Source: Cladorhizidae sp. MBARI D1340-BT2 (lineage: Eukaryota; Porifera; Demospongiae; Poecilosclerida; Cladorhizidae). From it: a stretch of DNA of 64,000 nucleotides. The DNA is taken from positions 310,001 through 374,000 of the forward strand of contig JAQNBH010000011.1 in NCBI GenBank assembly GCA_028752905.1, in the 5' to 3' direction. Positions within the stretch are counted from its first letter, which is position 1. The number at the start of each line of letters is the position of its first letter. Shown here piece after piece: positions 21,391 to 32,800 of the stretch. A program made the translations under genes and the position numbers. The notes under the pieces were generated by a model. The model was not told the origin of the DNA. It saw only the letters and a program-made list of their open reading frames with translations, and searched no databases.

Positions 21391-23213
21391 CACTCATGGA
21401 AGGTACAATGTCCACCTGCTTGCACAGAAGGAAGAGATGGAGAAACAAAACAAAGAACTTAAAGAGGCTGCAGAAGAAAACTAGTTGAGTGAGGCAAAGA
21501 AGCATCTCAATTCTGGTGAATCTATCAAAGGATGCCGACCAGCACGCACTGCAGGCAGAACAGGAACAACTTTTGCCTGCTTGCCAAGTTGTAATGCCCT
21601 GAAAGGCCAGACAAGTGAAGGATGACATCATCACGGAGCAGGAGGACATTTTGGAGTGTCGTTGAGTAAACAAGTTTTTTTTGCAATTTTTTTCAATAAT
21701 TGGCAAGGAAATGTGCTGTACCTCACAACCCAAACTTTCCCAAGCTGGTTCTCACTTTTGGACATGGTAAGTGGCCAAGATTAATGATCGGGAGCGAAGG
21801 TGGGATGGAGATGGTGGAGAGGTGGGAAGTGAGTGAGTGGTCGTAGGAAGGAGGCCATCACAAACATGCATACAAGTTGTCTGTGTATCTATCAGTAACA
21901 TGTTTGTAATGTTCAATATTACTAATCACACACACTGTATCAGTCACTTTGATAATTATGCATAGACATTGCATCATCATTACGTATTGATTGTGACCAT
22001 TATTACATCACGTGATAGAAGAAAGAGAAGTTTTATACTCGTGTTTTAACTGTCTAAGTACGGTTCGACGGTCTTCATAAATCCAGTCCCATCAGTTGAC
22101 CAGGACGGATATAAAGACAACCACATAACAATAAGTAACAGTTGAACAGTATAATGTTTGACTTACTGCAACCACCTCTTGACTTCCCAACAACCTTATT
22201 AATTAATATTTCTCATTATCAGGGGAAGTTTGGGGAATTTTATTTTCATGAAATAATGGAAACCAGCTTTCCTGAAGTTCCACCTCTTCTTGTAGTGGCT
22301 AGGAATTAAAATCTAAACATTGCTGGAAATGATAATTGGGCAGTGTCCTGATCTTGGGAGAAGTGTCTTTGAGCAACGGATATATACAAATGACACGTCT
22401 GGACAAGTCAGGTGTTGTGCTTGCTTGAGTAGAAAGTACGGGGATCTTTGTTGTCATACAGTAGATCTTTGTTGTCATACAGTAAGTGGAGTTCTTGGGC
22501 TTCTGCCCATCATTATGAGCATTCTTGTCCTTTGAATAGCTCCAGATTGTATTCCTACAACTGAAGGAGGACCTGGCTGGATTGCTGGGGGAATGCAAAG
22601 TCCAGATAAGCAGATCATGGCTTGTGAATGTTGCAGAAGTGAGTCCCAAAAGCTTCCATGATAGTCCACTGGACGTTGCAGTTTGCTGGAGAACATGCGA
22701 GTGTTTTGGGCCCTGCTTGGTGTAGGTGGCAATGCCATGCTTCTTATGGGGGGGGAGGGGGTGGAGGGAGCTGATAAAGTCCTAGCCTTTGATGTCGACA
22801 CACAGTGGGTGGAGCCTGACAGTGGGTCTCTTGAAAGAGGGTTAATTTCACAATCTGTTGGATGACATCATGTTTGCACAGCAAGTCCCTCCTCATTCGG
22901 CTCATTAGCTGCAAGATACAATCCTTGGTAGTAGCCATAACTGCTTGCCCTGAAATGGGTGAGTTCCTTAGGTAGAGAATCAAAGAAGATGTACTTTGGC
23001 ATCACGATCTTGATTGAAATGGTCTTCTGCTTTAGTGCAGGCACGTGACAGGATTACCACGAGAAAGGATTATCACCTCTGGTGGGCGGCAGGGATTATC
23101 ACCTTTCTGGGGGGCGTGGTTTCCAGTAAGGGAGCAGTACCAATACCTACCAAAACTGACTAACAAGCACATTATATATAATGCATGTGGCGATTTGCAC
23201 TGCACATATATAT
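21391..23213. other. Unique intergenic DNA; one coiled-coil-like ORF tail
   Basis: At 21419-21481 the plus strand encodes a charged, Leu/Lys/Glu-rich stretch (LLAQKEEMEKQNKELKEAA) that stops at 21484. It resembles a coiled coil and could be a remnant of a transposon or host gene. The rest (tcacgtgat near 22008; a G-run at 22749) shows no gene I recognise on either strand. Confidence 0.4.
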
Positions 23214-23812
23214 GTTCCATCCAATCTATGAATCTGCCCAATCTATGAATGCCCATCTATTATTGCCTGCCAATCAATACACTTCAAAACATGGTAGCAC
23301 CCTTTGCAACAGAGAAACAGAAAGTGATGATTGCAACTGAGAGTGTAATGATGTAGAAAAAAGTTATACTGAGGAAAAGTTCCACATGGACTTGGCAGAT
23401 AAAGAACTAAGTGACATGGCAAGTGTAGCTAGAGCCAAAAAAGATATTTGCAGAATATTGCTCTGTCAAAAAAGATAATGCACAGTTTGTAACACTCGCA
23501 CAACTGCTATAGTCCCCAAATGTAGAGAAACTTGCCTCACAAACAGCCTTCTTCTCTTTTCGTTGGAGTAGCGCGGGCTTTGTAAATTCCCGTCGACTAT
23601 CCCATATTATATGGGTGCGTTTGGATATTTGGCTTGCACACTTTCTCAGTATAACTAGTCGATAATAAGTACTGGTCGATATGTTCCATCAAATCTATGA
23701 ATCTGTTGCAAAGGGTGTTAATATGAAGTGTATTGATTGGAAGGGGATTCATAGAACAATCTATAGATTGGGCAGATTCATAGATTGGGCAGATTCATAG
23801 ATTGGATGGAAC
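23214..23812. mobile_element. Foldback (long inverted repeat) element, 599 bp
   Basis: The left arm begins gttccatccaatctatgaat and continues through cccaatctatgaat, ccaatcaatacacttc and caccctttgcaacag to about 23311. The right arm (about 23683-23812) is its reverse complement, ending attcatagattggatggaac. Arms are about 100-130 bp and imperfect; the interior of about 370 bp has no recognised coding. Both ends are flanked by atatat and by cactgcacatatata, which is the unit of the neighbouring array. This suggests insertion of a nonautonomous element into TA-rich repeat DNA. Confidence 0.75.
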
Positions 23813-23824
23813 ATATATATAATT

Positions 23825-24075
23825 ATCGGTGATTTTCACTGCACATATATACATAATTATTTACACTGCACATATAAACATAATTATTGATGATTTACAC
23901 TGCACATATATTGATGATTGGCATTGCACATATATACATGATTTGCACTGCATAATTATTGATGATTTACACTGCACATATATACATAATGATTTACACT
24001 GCACATATATACATAATTATTGATGATTTGCATATACATAATTATTGTGATTTACACTGCATATACATATTACTT
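23825..24075. repeat. AT-rich minisatellite, about 34-bp unit
   Basis: About eight irregular copies of gatttacactgcacatatat followed by acataattattgat. A lone copy lies left of the foldback element at 23192-23213. Confidence 0.9.
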
Positions 24076-24227
24076 TGTTTTTGGTTGTGTTCCAATTTAT
24101 TTTATTTCATTTGATCTTTAACTGTTGGAAGTGGAAGGAGCAACCCCCCCCTCCCCCTCCACACACAGACACACACACATACTGTAGCTGTGAAGCTGAT
24201 ATTCAGAAATAAAACTTGTATACTCAT

Positions 24228-25165
24228 AAGCAGCTACCTGTTATACATATGCAGCTATGGTTAATGCAGAGCACATATGACTGCCTCAGGTAAGCTACTT
24301 GATGTTTCTACATAGCTCATGCTACCTGCAGCTATGGTTAGTGCAGAGCACATACGACTGCCTCAGGTAAGCTACTTGATGTTTCTACACAGCTCATGCT
24401 ACCTGCAGCTATGGTTAGTGCAGAGCACATATGACTGCCTCAGGTAAGCTACTTGATGTTTCTACACAGCTCATGCTACCTGCAGCTATGGTTAGTGCAG
24501 AGCACATACGACTGCCTCAGGTAAGCTACTTGATGTTTCTACACAGCTCATGCTACCTGCAGCTATGGTTAGTGCAGAGCACATACGACTGCCTCAGGTA
24601 AGCTACTTGATGTTTCTACACAGCTCATGCTACCTGCAGCTATGGTTAGTGCAGAGCACATACGACTGCCTCAGGTAAGCTACTTGGTGTTTCTACACAG
24701 CTCATGCTACCTGCAGCTATGGTTAGTGCAGAGCACATACGACTGCCTCAGGTAAGCTACTTGGTGTTTCTACACAGCTCATGCTACCTGCAGCTATGCT
24801 TAGTGCAGAGCACATACGACTGCCTCAGGTAAGCTACTTGATGTTTCTACACAGCTCATGCTACCTGCAGCTATGGTTAGTGCAGAGCACATAGGACTGC
24901 CACAGGTAAGCTACTTGATGTTTCTACACAGCTCATGCTACCTGCAGCTATGGTTAATGCAGAGCACATACGACTGCCTCAGGTAAGCTACTTGATGTTT
25001 CTACACAGCTCATGCTACCTGCAGCTATGGTTAGTGCAGAGCACATATGACTGCCTCAGGTAAGCTACTTGATGTTTCTACACAGCTCATGCTACCTGCA
25101 GCTATGGCTAGTGCAGAGCACATATGACTGCCTCAGGTAAGCTACTTGATGTTTCTATACAGCTC
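24228..25165. repeat. Minisatellite, 77-bp unit with donor- and acceptor-like motifs
   Basis: About 12 copies of a 77-bp unit: gctacctgcagctatggtta, gtgcagagcacatacgactg, cctcaggtaagctacttgat, gtttctacacagctcat. On the plus strand each unit has CTCAG followed by gtaagc (donor-like) and ttctacacag (acceptor-like). It lies upstream of SLC35D with no recognised exon near it. Confidence 0.96.
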
Positions 25166-25179
25166 ATACCTACAGATAC

Positions 25180-25800
25180 TAACTGTTAGAAAGTGTCAGC
25201 CTGTCCAAGCTCCCTAACTAACAGTTGAACTATTGTTAACATATCGAGTCAGCAATGCACAGACAGTATATCGAACAGGTACCTAAGAGGTGTAGTCATT
25301 TGATTGGCTGTATTTATCTAAATGGTGTAGTCATCTGATTGGCTTTAAAGTTATTTGCTATAGGGACCTCTCAGAGCTGAGTAGATAACCTATAAAAGGA
25401 AGAGTCTGCTCAGCTAGGGGAGTCTCCTCTGTATTGTATGATAATTATTGTGAGTCAAGATACATTCTCTAATTACTTTATCAGCAGTTATAGAATTAGC
25501 ACAGGGACTGAGCTCAGACCAGATATCAGACAGGCAGGCAGAGGTGTATAAAATGTTAAAAATGGCTACTGCATCAGTCTCAAAGAAGGAGGTCCACAAA
25601 TGAAAACTTGTTATAAGTTTGTCAAGGTGTCAAGGTACACACAGCAATGCTACTTACTAATCTTCAATTGAGTGCTGTGAGAATGCTCGCATCTAGTGTC
25701 TCATTATTCCTGATGAAGGCTAGATCATCTAGTCGAAAGGACGAGTGAATAAAAATTGAAGTTGATTATTGAGAAGGTTTTAATGTTTCTTTTGTTGTTT
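25180..25800 (+). other. Possible retroelement remnant with TATA box and hammerhead-like fold
   Basis: Unique DNA with cctataaaagg at 25390-25400 (a good TATA box). At about 25692-25756 lies a structure built on CTGATGA, a 7-bp stem (GGCTAGA with TCTAGTC, loop TCA) and GAAA, flanked by TTATTC and GAATAA that could pair. This resembles a hammerhead core, but an extra A follows CTGATGA and the base before the expected cleavage site is not U. Such motifs occur in Penelope-like and other retroelements. No terminal repeats or ORF found, so the class is unknown. Confidence 0.35.
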
Positions 25801-26731
25801 TATAAACATCCGATACATAGCATTAGGCAATGCCTACTAGCACGTGCTAATAATGCATAGCATTAGGGGCAATGCCAACTAGCACGTGTTAATACAATGG
25901 AGTAAACAAGAAGACCAAACAGAACAATGGGAGAGATGATGAAACTATAACAGTAAATTACACACTAAATAGGACCAAAGAAGGTAATGTATTGTATAAA
26001 ACAACCTTCTAAGTAGCCTCTACTGATGTTCACTCATGGTTGCATTGTGCACTTGCATGGCAGCACCCCCCCCCCCCCCCCCACATACACACACCCCACA
26101 TCCCACTGGATCTGGAGGGTCTGATGACATCTGACCAAGTGGAAGTATCACATATGGAAGTATCACATATTCATGATGTCTTAATTTATATACCAAAATG
26201 TCGTGATGTCAGTCTACAGTCTACATTATAATAAAAATAATTTTAAAAAATTTAAAAAAAATTTTAACGCAAACACACCTTGTGATTTGCAACTTTAGAG
26301 CTCCATAGATTCTGCACACTTCACTGGATGTATAGCTCAAATATCTGTGTGCTCTCTTTTGGTTAATGGTGTGTATACACACAATCTGTGGAGCTCCAAA
26401 GTAACCACAGGGTTAGTGTAATTTAGACCCCTTCACACGAATAAAAATTCAATTCCAGTCTTTGTATTACTCTATCAATCAACAATTGTTATTACGATCC
26501 TGGAAAGGAGTTGAGGGGGTTATTTCACTACACATTCCAATCCCACGTTCCATAGTGTGAACCCCGCCTCCCCACACACACCCCTCCCAATCGAAAATAT
26601 TGCCCACGGTAAGAAACCCCCCAACATGCACGAGAGTGACCTTTTACCTTTTACCTACCGTTAGCCGCCATTGGCATATGCTGACTGACTCCCCTGCAAT
26701 TGATACGTCTATATAACCGCAGTGAAATTCA
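25801..26731. promoter_or_regulatory. Upstream region of SLC35D, promoter presumed
   Basis: Contains a run of 17 C near 26064-26081, AT-rich sequence at 26220-26270, and tatataa at 26711-26717, only about 15-20 bp before the start codon. That would leave almost no 5' leader, so it is a weak TATA candidate. A two-copy tcgatacatagcattag/gcacgtgctaata-type repeat lies at 25808-25893. The promoter itself cannot be pinned down. Confidence 0.3.
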
Positions 26732-26859
26732 ATGGCTAGTTCGACTGGTCATGGAAGTACTATTTCCCAACTTATGAAACCTGTGGCGGCTTCTCTTTTG
26801 TTTGGGGTTAGCTCCTCTCTCATAGTACTCGTCAATAAAATGGTCCTCACCGTTTTCAA
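26732..26859 (+). CDS. SLC35D: SLC35D exon 1
   Basis: 42 codons plus two bases from the ATG at 26732 to TTCAA, donor gtaaga. It encodes a short Ser/Gly-rich cytosolic tail, then the first membrane helix with the family motif (SSSLIVLVNKMVLT). The start is the first ATG of the frame, and the length agrees with the family. Confidence 0.9.
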
Positions 26860-29800
26860 GTAAGAATCATTATTGTTAGGAATTTGTTACGAATTATAAA
26901 TACGAATCTTTATCTCGTGCAGGTTTCCTTCTTTTCAAATCCTTGGTATTGGTCAGGTGTGTTGATCCTTCCTAGGTACATATTTGCTTGCTAGCCATGA
27001 CATCCTGTAGGACTGCACATGCAAATGTGAGTGTGCAAATGTGAGTGAGGCAATTATTGCTTAGATTGCATTAGAAATGATGGATCTGCTCTGGAGATCA
27101 ATTTACTTTCTTGTGTGATGAAATGCCGAGGAAGTTCATTGCCACCTGGAAACAAAATACTGCATTGTATTAATATTTGTTCGTGTGTATGTGTGTGTGT
27201 GTGTGCATTTGTTCAAAAGTGAGATGTGTTGTTTGTGGGTAGTCAGGTGACCCTTTATCTTGCTCAAATATGGAGTGAAAGGGTGAATGGTTCTGATGTT
27301 TTTAGCAAACACAATTTGCTTCAGTCGAACTAAATAATTTAATCTTCAAACATGCAGAGTCCCTTGGGACCTCCACACTCCCAATTCAGTACAATTAAAA
27401 ATATATATGTTGTGGGAGGGGCATATAAATCAGTCCCTTTCTGCTCTGCCACCCTCCATCTCCTTCCCAAGCAATAATGCCACGCCCCCCTCAGTGCCCA
27501 CCCTCTCAAACTCCTCCTACCATATTCCAGCTCAATTAATGCTTTCCCTTCCCTTCCAAGTTCATCGCAGCCTATTAGTAAGAAGATGCAACACGCACCT
27601 GCCACCACTGCACAGCCCACATTGCTTCTTGTCCTGCAATAGACCTGCTGACCCTGTCCTCAACCTAAACATTGACCTCACTCCCTCACACCCTGTAATG
27701 TGTAATGACCTTGTATACCTCTCTGCTCCATACCTTCAAGCTGCTCTTACTCTTGACTTCCACCCAATCACACATGTTCCTCTTCTTCATCTTCACCTTC
27801 CATTGCCTCACTGATCCTAGCTCAGCATTCAGATCATACTTCCTCCTCGACAGTATATATTCTTCCTACATCCCTCCATCCATTCTTAGCAACCTTCACT
27901 AGTCTACCCTCCTCCATCTTTGCAAGTATCCTACCATAGAGGATTTTTCTCTCCTCCCTTCTCTCTGCCAACTTCCTCCATCCCAAGTCCCCCAGCACTG
28001 CTACTCCTGCCACCATGTTGCTAGCCCCTAATAGATTTCTTCCCACTCTCAACTGAGCTGACTCTAATTTCCTACAAGCAGTCTGTCCTCCTGTCAGCCA
28101 CACTTCAGCAGCATGTTCCAGGCTTGGCAGCCTAAGCTCCCACACCATCCCTACCTCTATCCACTTCCATTTCCCTTCACTTGACTCATCCTCACTCACT
28201 GCCTTTCCAGTCCATTCCTCTGCCCTAACTTTCAGTTCCTGCAAGTGGACATGTCCTCTCAGCTGCTCCTCAAACCACACACCCAGGTATCTGAATGCTT
28301 CGAGCTCCTCTCTGTCAATAATATACTTCACGCTATTCCTCCCTTTCCCAATGACCATTACCTTACTCCTCTTCTCATTAAACTTCAACTTCTATCTTAG
28401 CAAACTTCTGCACCATATCCAACATCTCTTACAACTCTACTCCTGTGTCCACCAACAGCACAATATCATCTGCACAGAGCAAGCACCCCAGCATGTATAT
28501 CCACTCTGAATCCCAGCTCAGCTCCCTCTAGTTCATCCACCATTCCTGACACAAATGTTGGTGACACCCCAACATCCCTGCCAAAGTCCCCTCTCTATCC
28601 CAAGCCACCTCGATTCACCTCCGTCCGACACTAAAAACTGCACCGGGCTCCAGCCATCCTTAGGGAAACTTCGGAGGGAACTAGCTACTTGACGGTTCGA
28701 TTATTCAGTCCAATACCCAAATTTCACAATTGATTTGCCGTCAGAATCATTGCTCCCCCAGAGGTTCCTGTGTGGCTTGTCAGAATCATTGCTCCCCCAG
28801 AGGTTCCTGTGTGGCTTCTCCTTATTCATTAGTTCACTACTCACTCTCACGTCAGAATCATTGCTCCCCCAGAGGTTCCGTGTGGCTTCTCCTTATTCAT
28901 TAGTTCACTACTCACTCGCACTCGAATTCTGCCTCAGAGGCGCAGGATTGGTAGACAATGCGTCCCGAGGGAAGCTATCGCCACATCAGGCCAGAACACC
29001 TGCCTCCACTTCCACTAAGCCCTTCGGGCTTGCCTCCAAAGACTCGCAGGCGTATTTCACTCCTTGATCCGTGCTTCAAAATGGATCCGGCCAATCAGAT
29101 GGTTGTATTCCTGTGGATTACCCTCTTGCATGTAGAAATCTAATGGTGCAGTTGGACATAACAAACCACGCCCACCATTTGCATGATCACGCCCACCGTT
29201 TACATGACTGCATCCACCATTTACGTGACCTCGCCCACCATTTAGGTGACTACTGAGTGAACATGCTGACTCAAGTGTTGTATACAACTCATAAAGGTGG
29301 GTGTGTGCTAGTACCTCCTGTTGGTGACCCACTTCTTTGTGGCCAGAGTTCATATCTCGGCCGATGGCAGCTTTTGAGCCTATTGGCTCCAGACCTCAAA
29401 ACACATTAGACGGGTGAAAACACAGAACTGCATCGTGTATCTATCTATCTATCTATTTTGTGGTGTGCCCCCCTCCTCACATAACTAACATATTTAGTAG
29501 TGTTTTAATACTGCAGCCAGGGCAGTGGTGGAAGTCTGCACCACTCAACTAAACAAGAAGAGGGTCTCACCGACGACATGAAGATCCTATCGACATACCT
29601 GGAGAACTGGCGCCTCAAGCTCAGCATAGCCAAGACGATGTCATCCATGTTCCATCTTAATAACAAGGACGCAAAGCGTGAAATGAATGTCCTGGTGAAC
29701 AACAGCAGACTGCAGTTCCAGTCCGTCCCAACATACCTAGGAGTGAAACTCGACCGAATGCTGACGTTTCGGCAACAAAAATCACCGCCTGTGTCGCGCT

Positions 29801-32800
29801 GATACGTCGCTTGGCTGGTACTACCTGGGGAGCTTCGACCAAGACCCTGAGTATCTCAACACAGGCCCTGGTGCGGAGTACTGCGCCCCTGTCTGGTGCC
29901 GAAGCCCTCTTGTCAAGAAGCTAGACGTCGCACTCAACAGTGCCCTGCGGACCATATCCGGCTGCCTAAGAGCCACTCCGGTCAGCCAGCTGCCCATCCT
30001 CGCTGGCATCGCGCCAGCAGCCATCAGACGCGAAGCTGCCACACTGGCCCTCTCCCGAAAGGCACAGATGAGTGAACTCCACCTCCTCCACCAGGTAGTC
30101 ACTGAGCGGCCTCGACACGCTCGACTGAAGTCCCGACACCCGTTTGCTGTGCACGCTCACGAGCTTCTAGCCACACCGCCAGACGTGACGAAGGCCGCCT
30201 GGACCAGGATGAAATGGAGGGACCAGTGGTCGGCAAAGAACCATCCATTTCATTGAAGATCCCCTTGAGGTCCCTGGCCTAAACCTTCCCCGGAGGCAGT
30301 GGACGACCCTCAATCGCCTCAGAACTGGGGTTGGACGTTTCGGGGCCTCTATGAAGACCTGGGGCCTCGCTACCAATGCTGCCTGCGACTGCGGTGACCA
30401 GAAACAGACGGTGGAGCACATCACATCCCGCTGCCCGATCTACAGACCACCTCATGGCGAACGTGGACTGATGGATCTGGACGATGAGACATTGGTTTGG
30501 CTCGCCTCAACCGAGCTACAAGTTTAAAGGCACACCCAGAAGAAGAAGAACTAAGCAATGTTTTACTCGGGTTAGATGACGCTATAGAAACGTGCACCAT
30601 AGCATTCAAGAATGATTGTTGTGTCTGTCTAAATGGTAAAGGGTCATCTAACTGTTTGTGGTGCACATGCAGGGTTTGATTTAGGGGGAGATTGGGCCCC
30701 CCCCCCCCCCCCCCCACACACAGGTAATTCATGATAACTGCTCGAACCGCATGACCCGCGTGCCAGCGGTGCTTCATTCACCCCTATCAACTTTCAATGG
30801 TACAGTGGCATGGTTGTAACCTACCATGGTTGTAACCTTTTTGCCCCCCACCCCCCCTTGGAAATTGTATTATTAAAATTCATTAGTAACTTTGTCACAT
30901 CTTTAACCATCATGCCCCCCCCCCCCCCCCTTTAAAATCCAGATTACTCCAGTTGACCCCCCTTATTTTTCTAAATGAAGCCCCTGACATGGCTACAGTT
31001 TTGTTGCCTTTTTGGCTGCTCATTTACAAAAAAAAAGTTCTTGTATATATTTGTTTGCCTCGCACATTTTTAAATGGTGACTTGGACCACTTCCCGCTGA
31101 AAATGGTGACATCACATGCTCCCACCTTGTCCCCTAAAAATGGTGACATGCTCCACCTTCCCCCCAAAAATGGTAACATGCTCCACCTTCCCCCTAAAAA
31201 TGGTGACATGGACCACCTTACTCTCAGCTAGAACTCACGTTGGCAGCTTCTTAATTGCCCAAGTTGGAAATGGCAAGACCCAACATCCTTCGCTAGCCCC
31301 AACATCCTTCGCTAGCCCCAACATCCTTCCCTAGCCCCAACATCCTTCGCTAGCTGCAACATCCTTTGCTAGCCCCAACATCCTACGCTAGCCCCAACAT
31401 CCTTCGCTAGTCCCAACATCCTTCGCTAGCCCCAACATCCTTCACTAGCCCCAACATCCTACGCTAGCCCCAACATCCTTCGCTAGCTCCAACATCCTTC
31501 GCTAGCCCCAACATCCTTTGCTAGCCCCAACATCCTACGCTAGCCCCAACGTCCTTCGCTAGTCCAAACATCCTTCGCTAGCCCCAACATCCTTCACTAG
31601 CCCCAACATCCTATGCTGGCCCCAACATCCTTCGCTAGCTCCAACATCCTTCGCTAGTCCCAACATCCTTCGCTAGCTCCAATCCTTCGCTAGCCGCAAC
31701 ATCCTTTGCTAGCCCCAACATTCTTCGCTAGCCCCAATATCCTTCGCTAGCCCCAACATCCTTCACTAGCTCCAACATCCTTTGCTACATGTAACTCCAA
31801 CATCCTTCGCTAGTCCCAACATCCTTCGCTAGCCCCAACATCCTTCACTAGCTCCAACATCCTTTGCTACATGTAACTCCAACATCCTTCGCTAGCTCCA
31901 ACATCCTTCGCTAAGGTAGGAAACTGGCAGATTTAATCCACTTCAAGAATCAATCTATATATCTGTGTTGAATTTCTTGCTCTGAATTTTATACTTTGGA
32001 ACACGACAAACCTGTTTCTCAATTTTGGAGTGGGGCAAAGTGTGTTGATAAAGATGGTCAGGTGGGGTGCTTTGATGGCTCAAGTCAAGTTAGCTCACAT
32101 ACTGCAGTATAAGCAGAACCAGCAGAACCAGTGGCCGCTCCGAGTGAGCCGTGTTCTCTTCTGCTAGCTCTGGAGTCAGTCATTAATTATTTATATTATG
32201 TGCTAGCTCTGGAGTCAGTCATTAATTATTTATATTATGTGCTTGCTCTGGAGTCAGTCATTAATTATTTATATTATGTGCTAGCTCTGGAGTCAGTCAT
32301 TAATTATTTATATTATGTGCTTGCTCTGGAGTCAGTCATTAATTATTTATATTATGTGCTAGCTCTGGAGTCTGTCATTAATTATTTATATTATGTGCTA
32401 GCTCTGGAGTCAGTCATTAATTATTTATATTATGAGCTACCTCTGGAGTCTGTCATTAATTATTTATATTATGTGCTGGCTCTGGAGTCTGTCATTAATT
32501 ATTTATATTATGTGTGCTAGCTCTGGAGTCGGTCATTAATTATTTATATTATGTGCTAGCTCTGGAGTCTGTCATTAATTATTTATATTATGTGCTGGCT
32601 CTGGAGTCAGTCATTAATTATTTATATTATGTGCTGGCTCTGGAGTCAGTCATTAATTATTTATATTATGTGCTAGCTCTGGAGTCTGTCATTAATTATT
32701 TATATTATGTGCTAGCTCTGGAGTCTGTCATTAATTATTTATATTATGTACTAGCTCTGGAGTCAGTCATTAATTATTTATATTATGTGCTAGCTCTGGA

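Noticed and set aside
22299..23256. Several 60-116 codon ORFs on both strands between the arrays and the foldback element
   Set aside because: No family recognised and they overlap on opposite strands; left as unique DNA.
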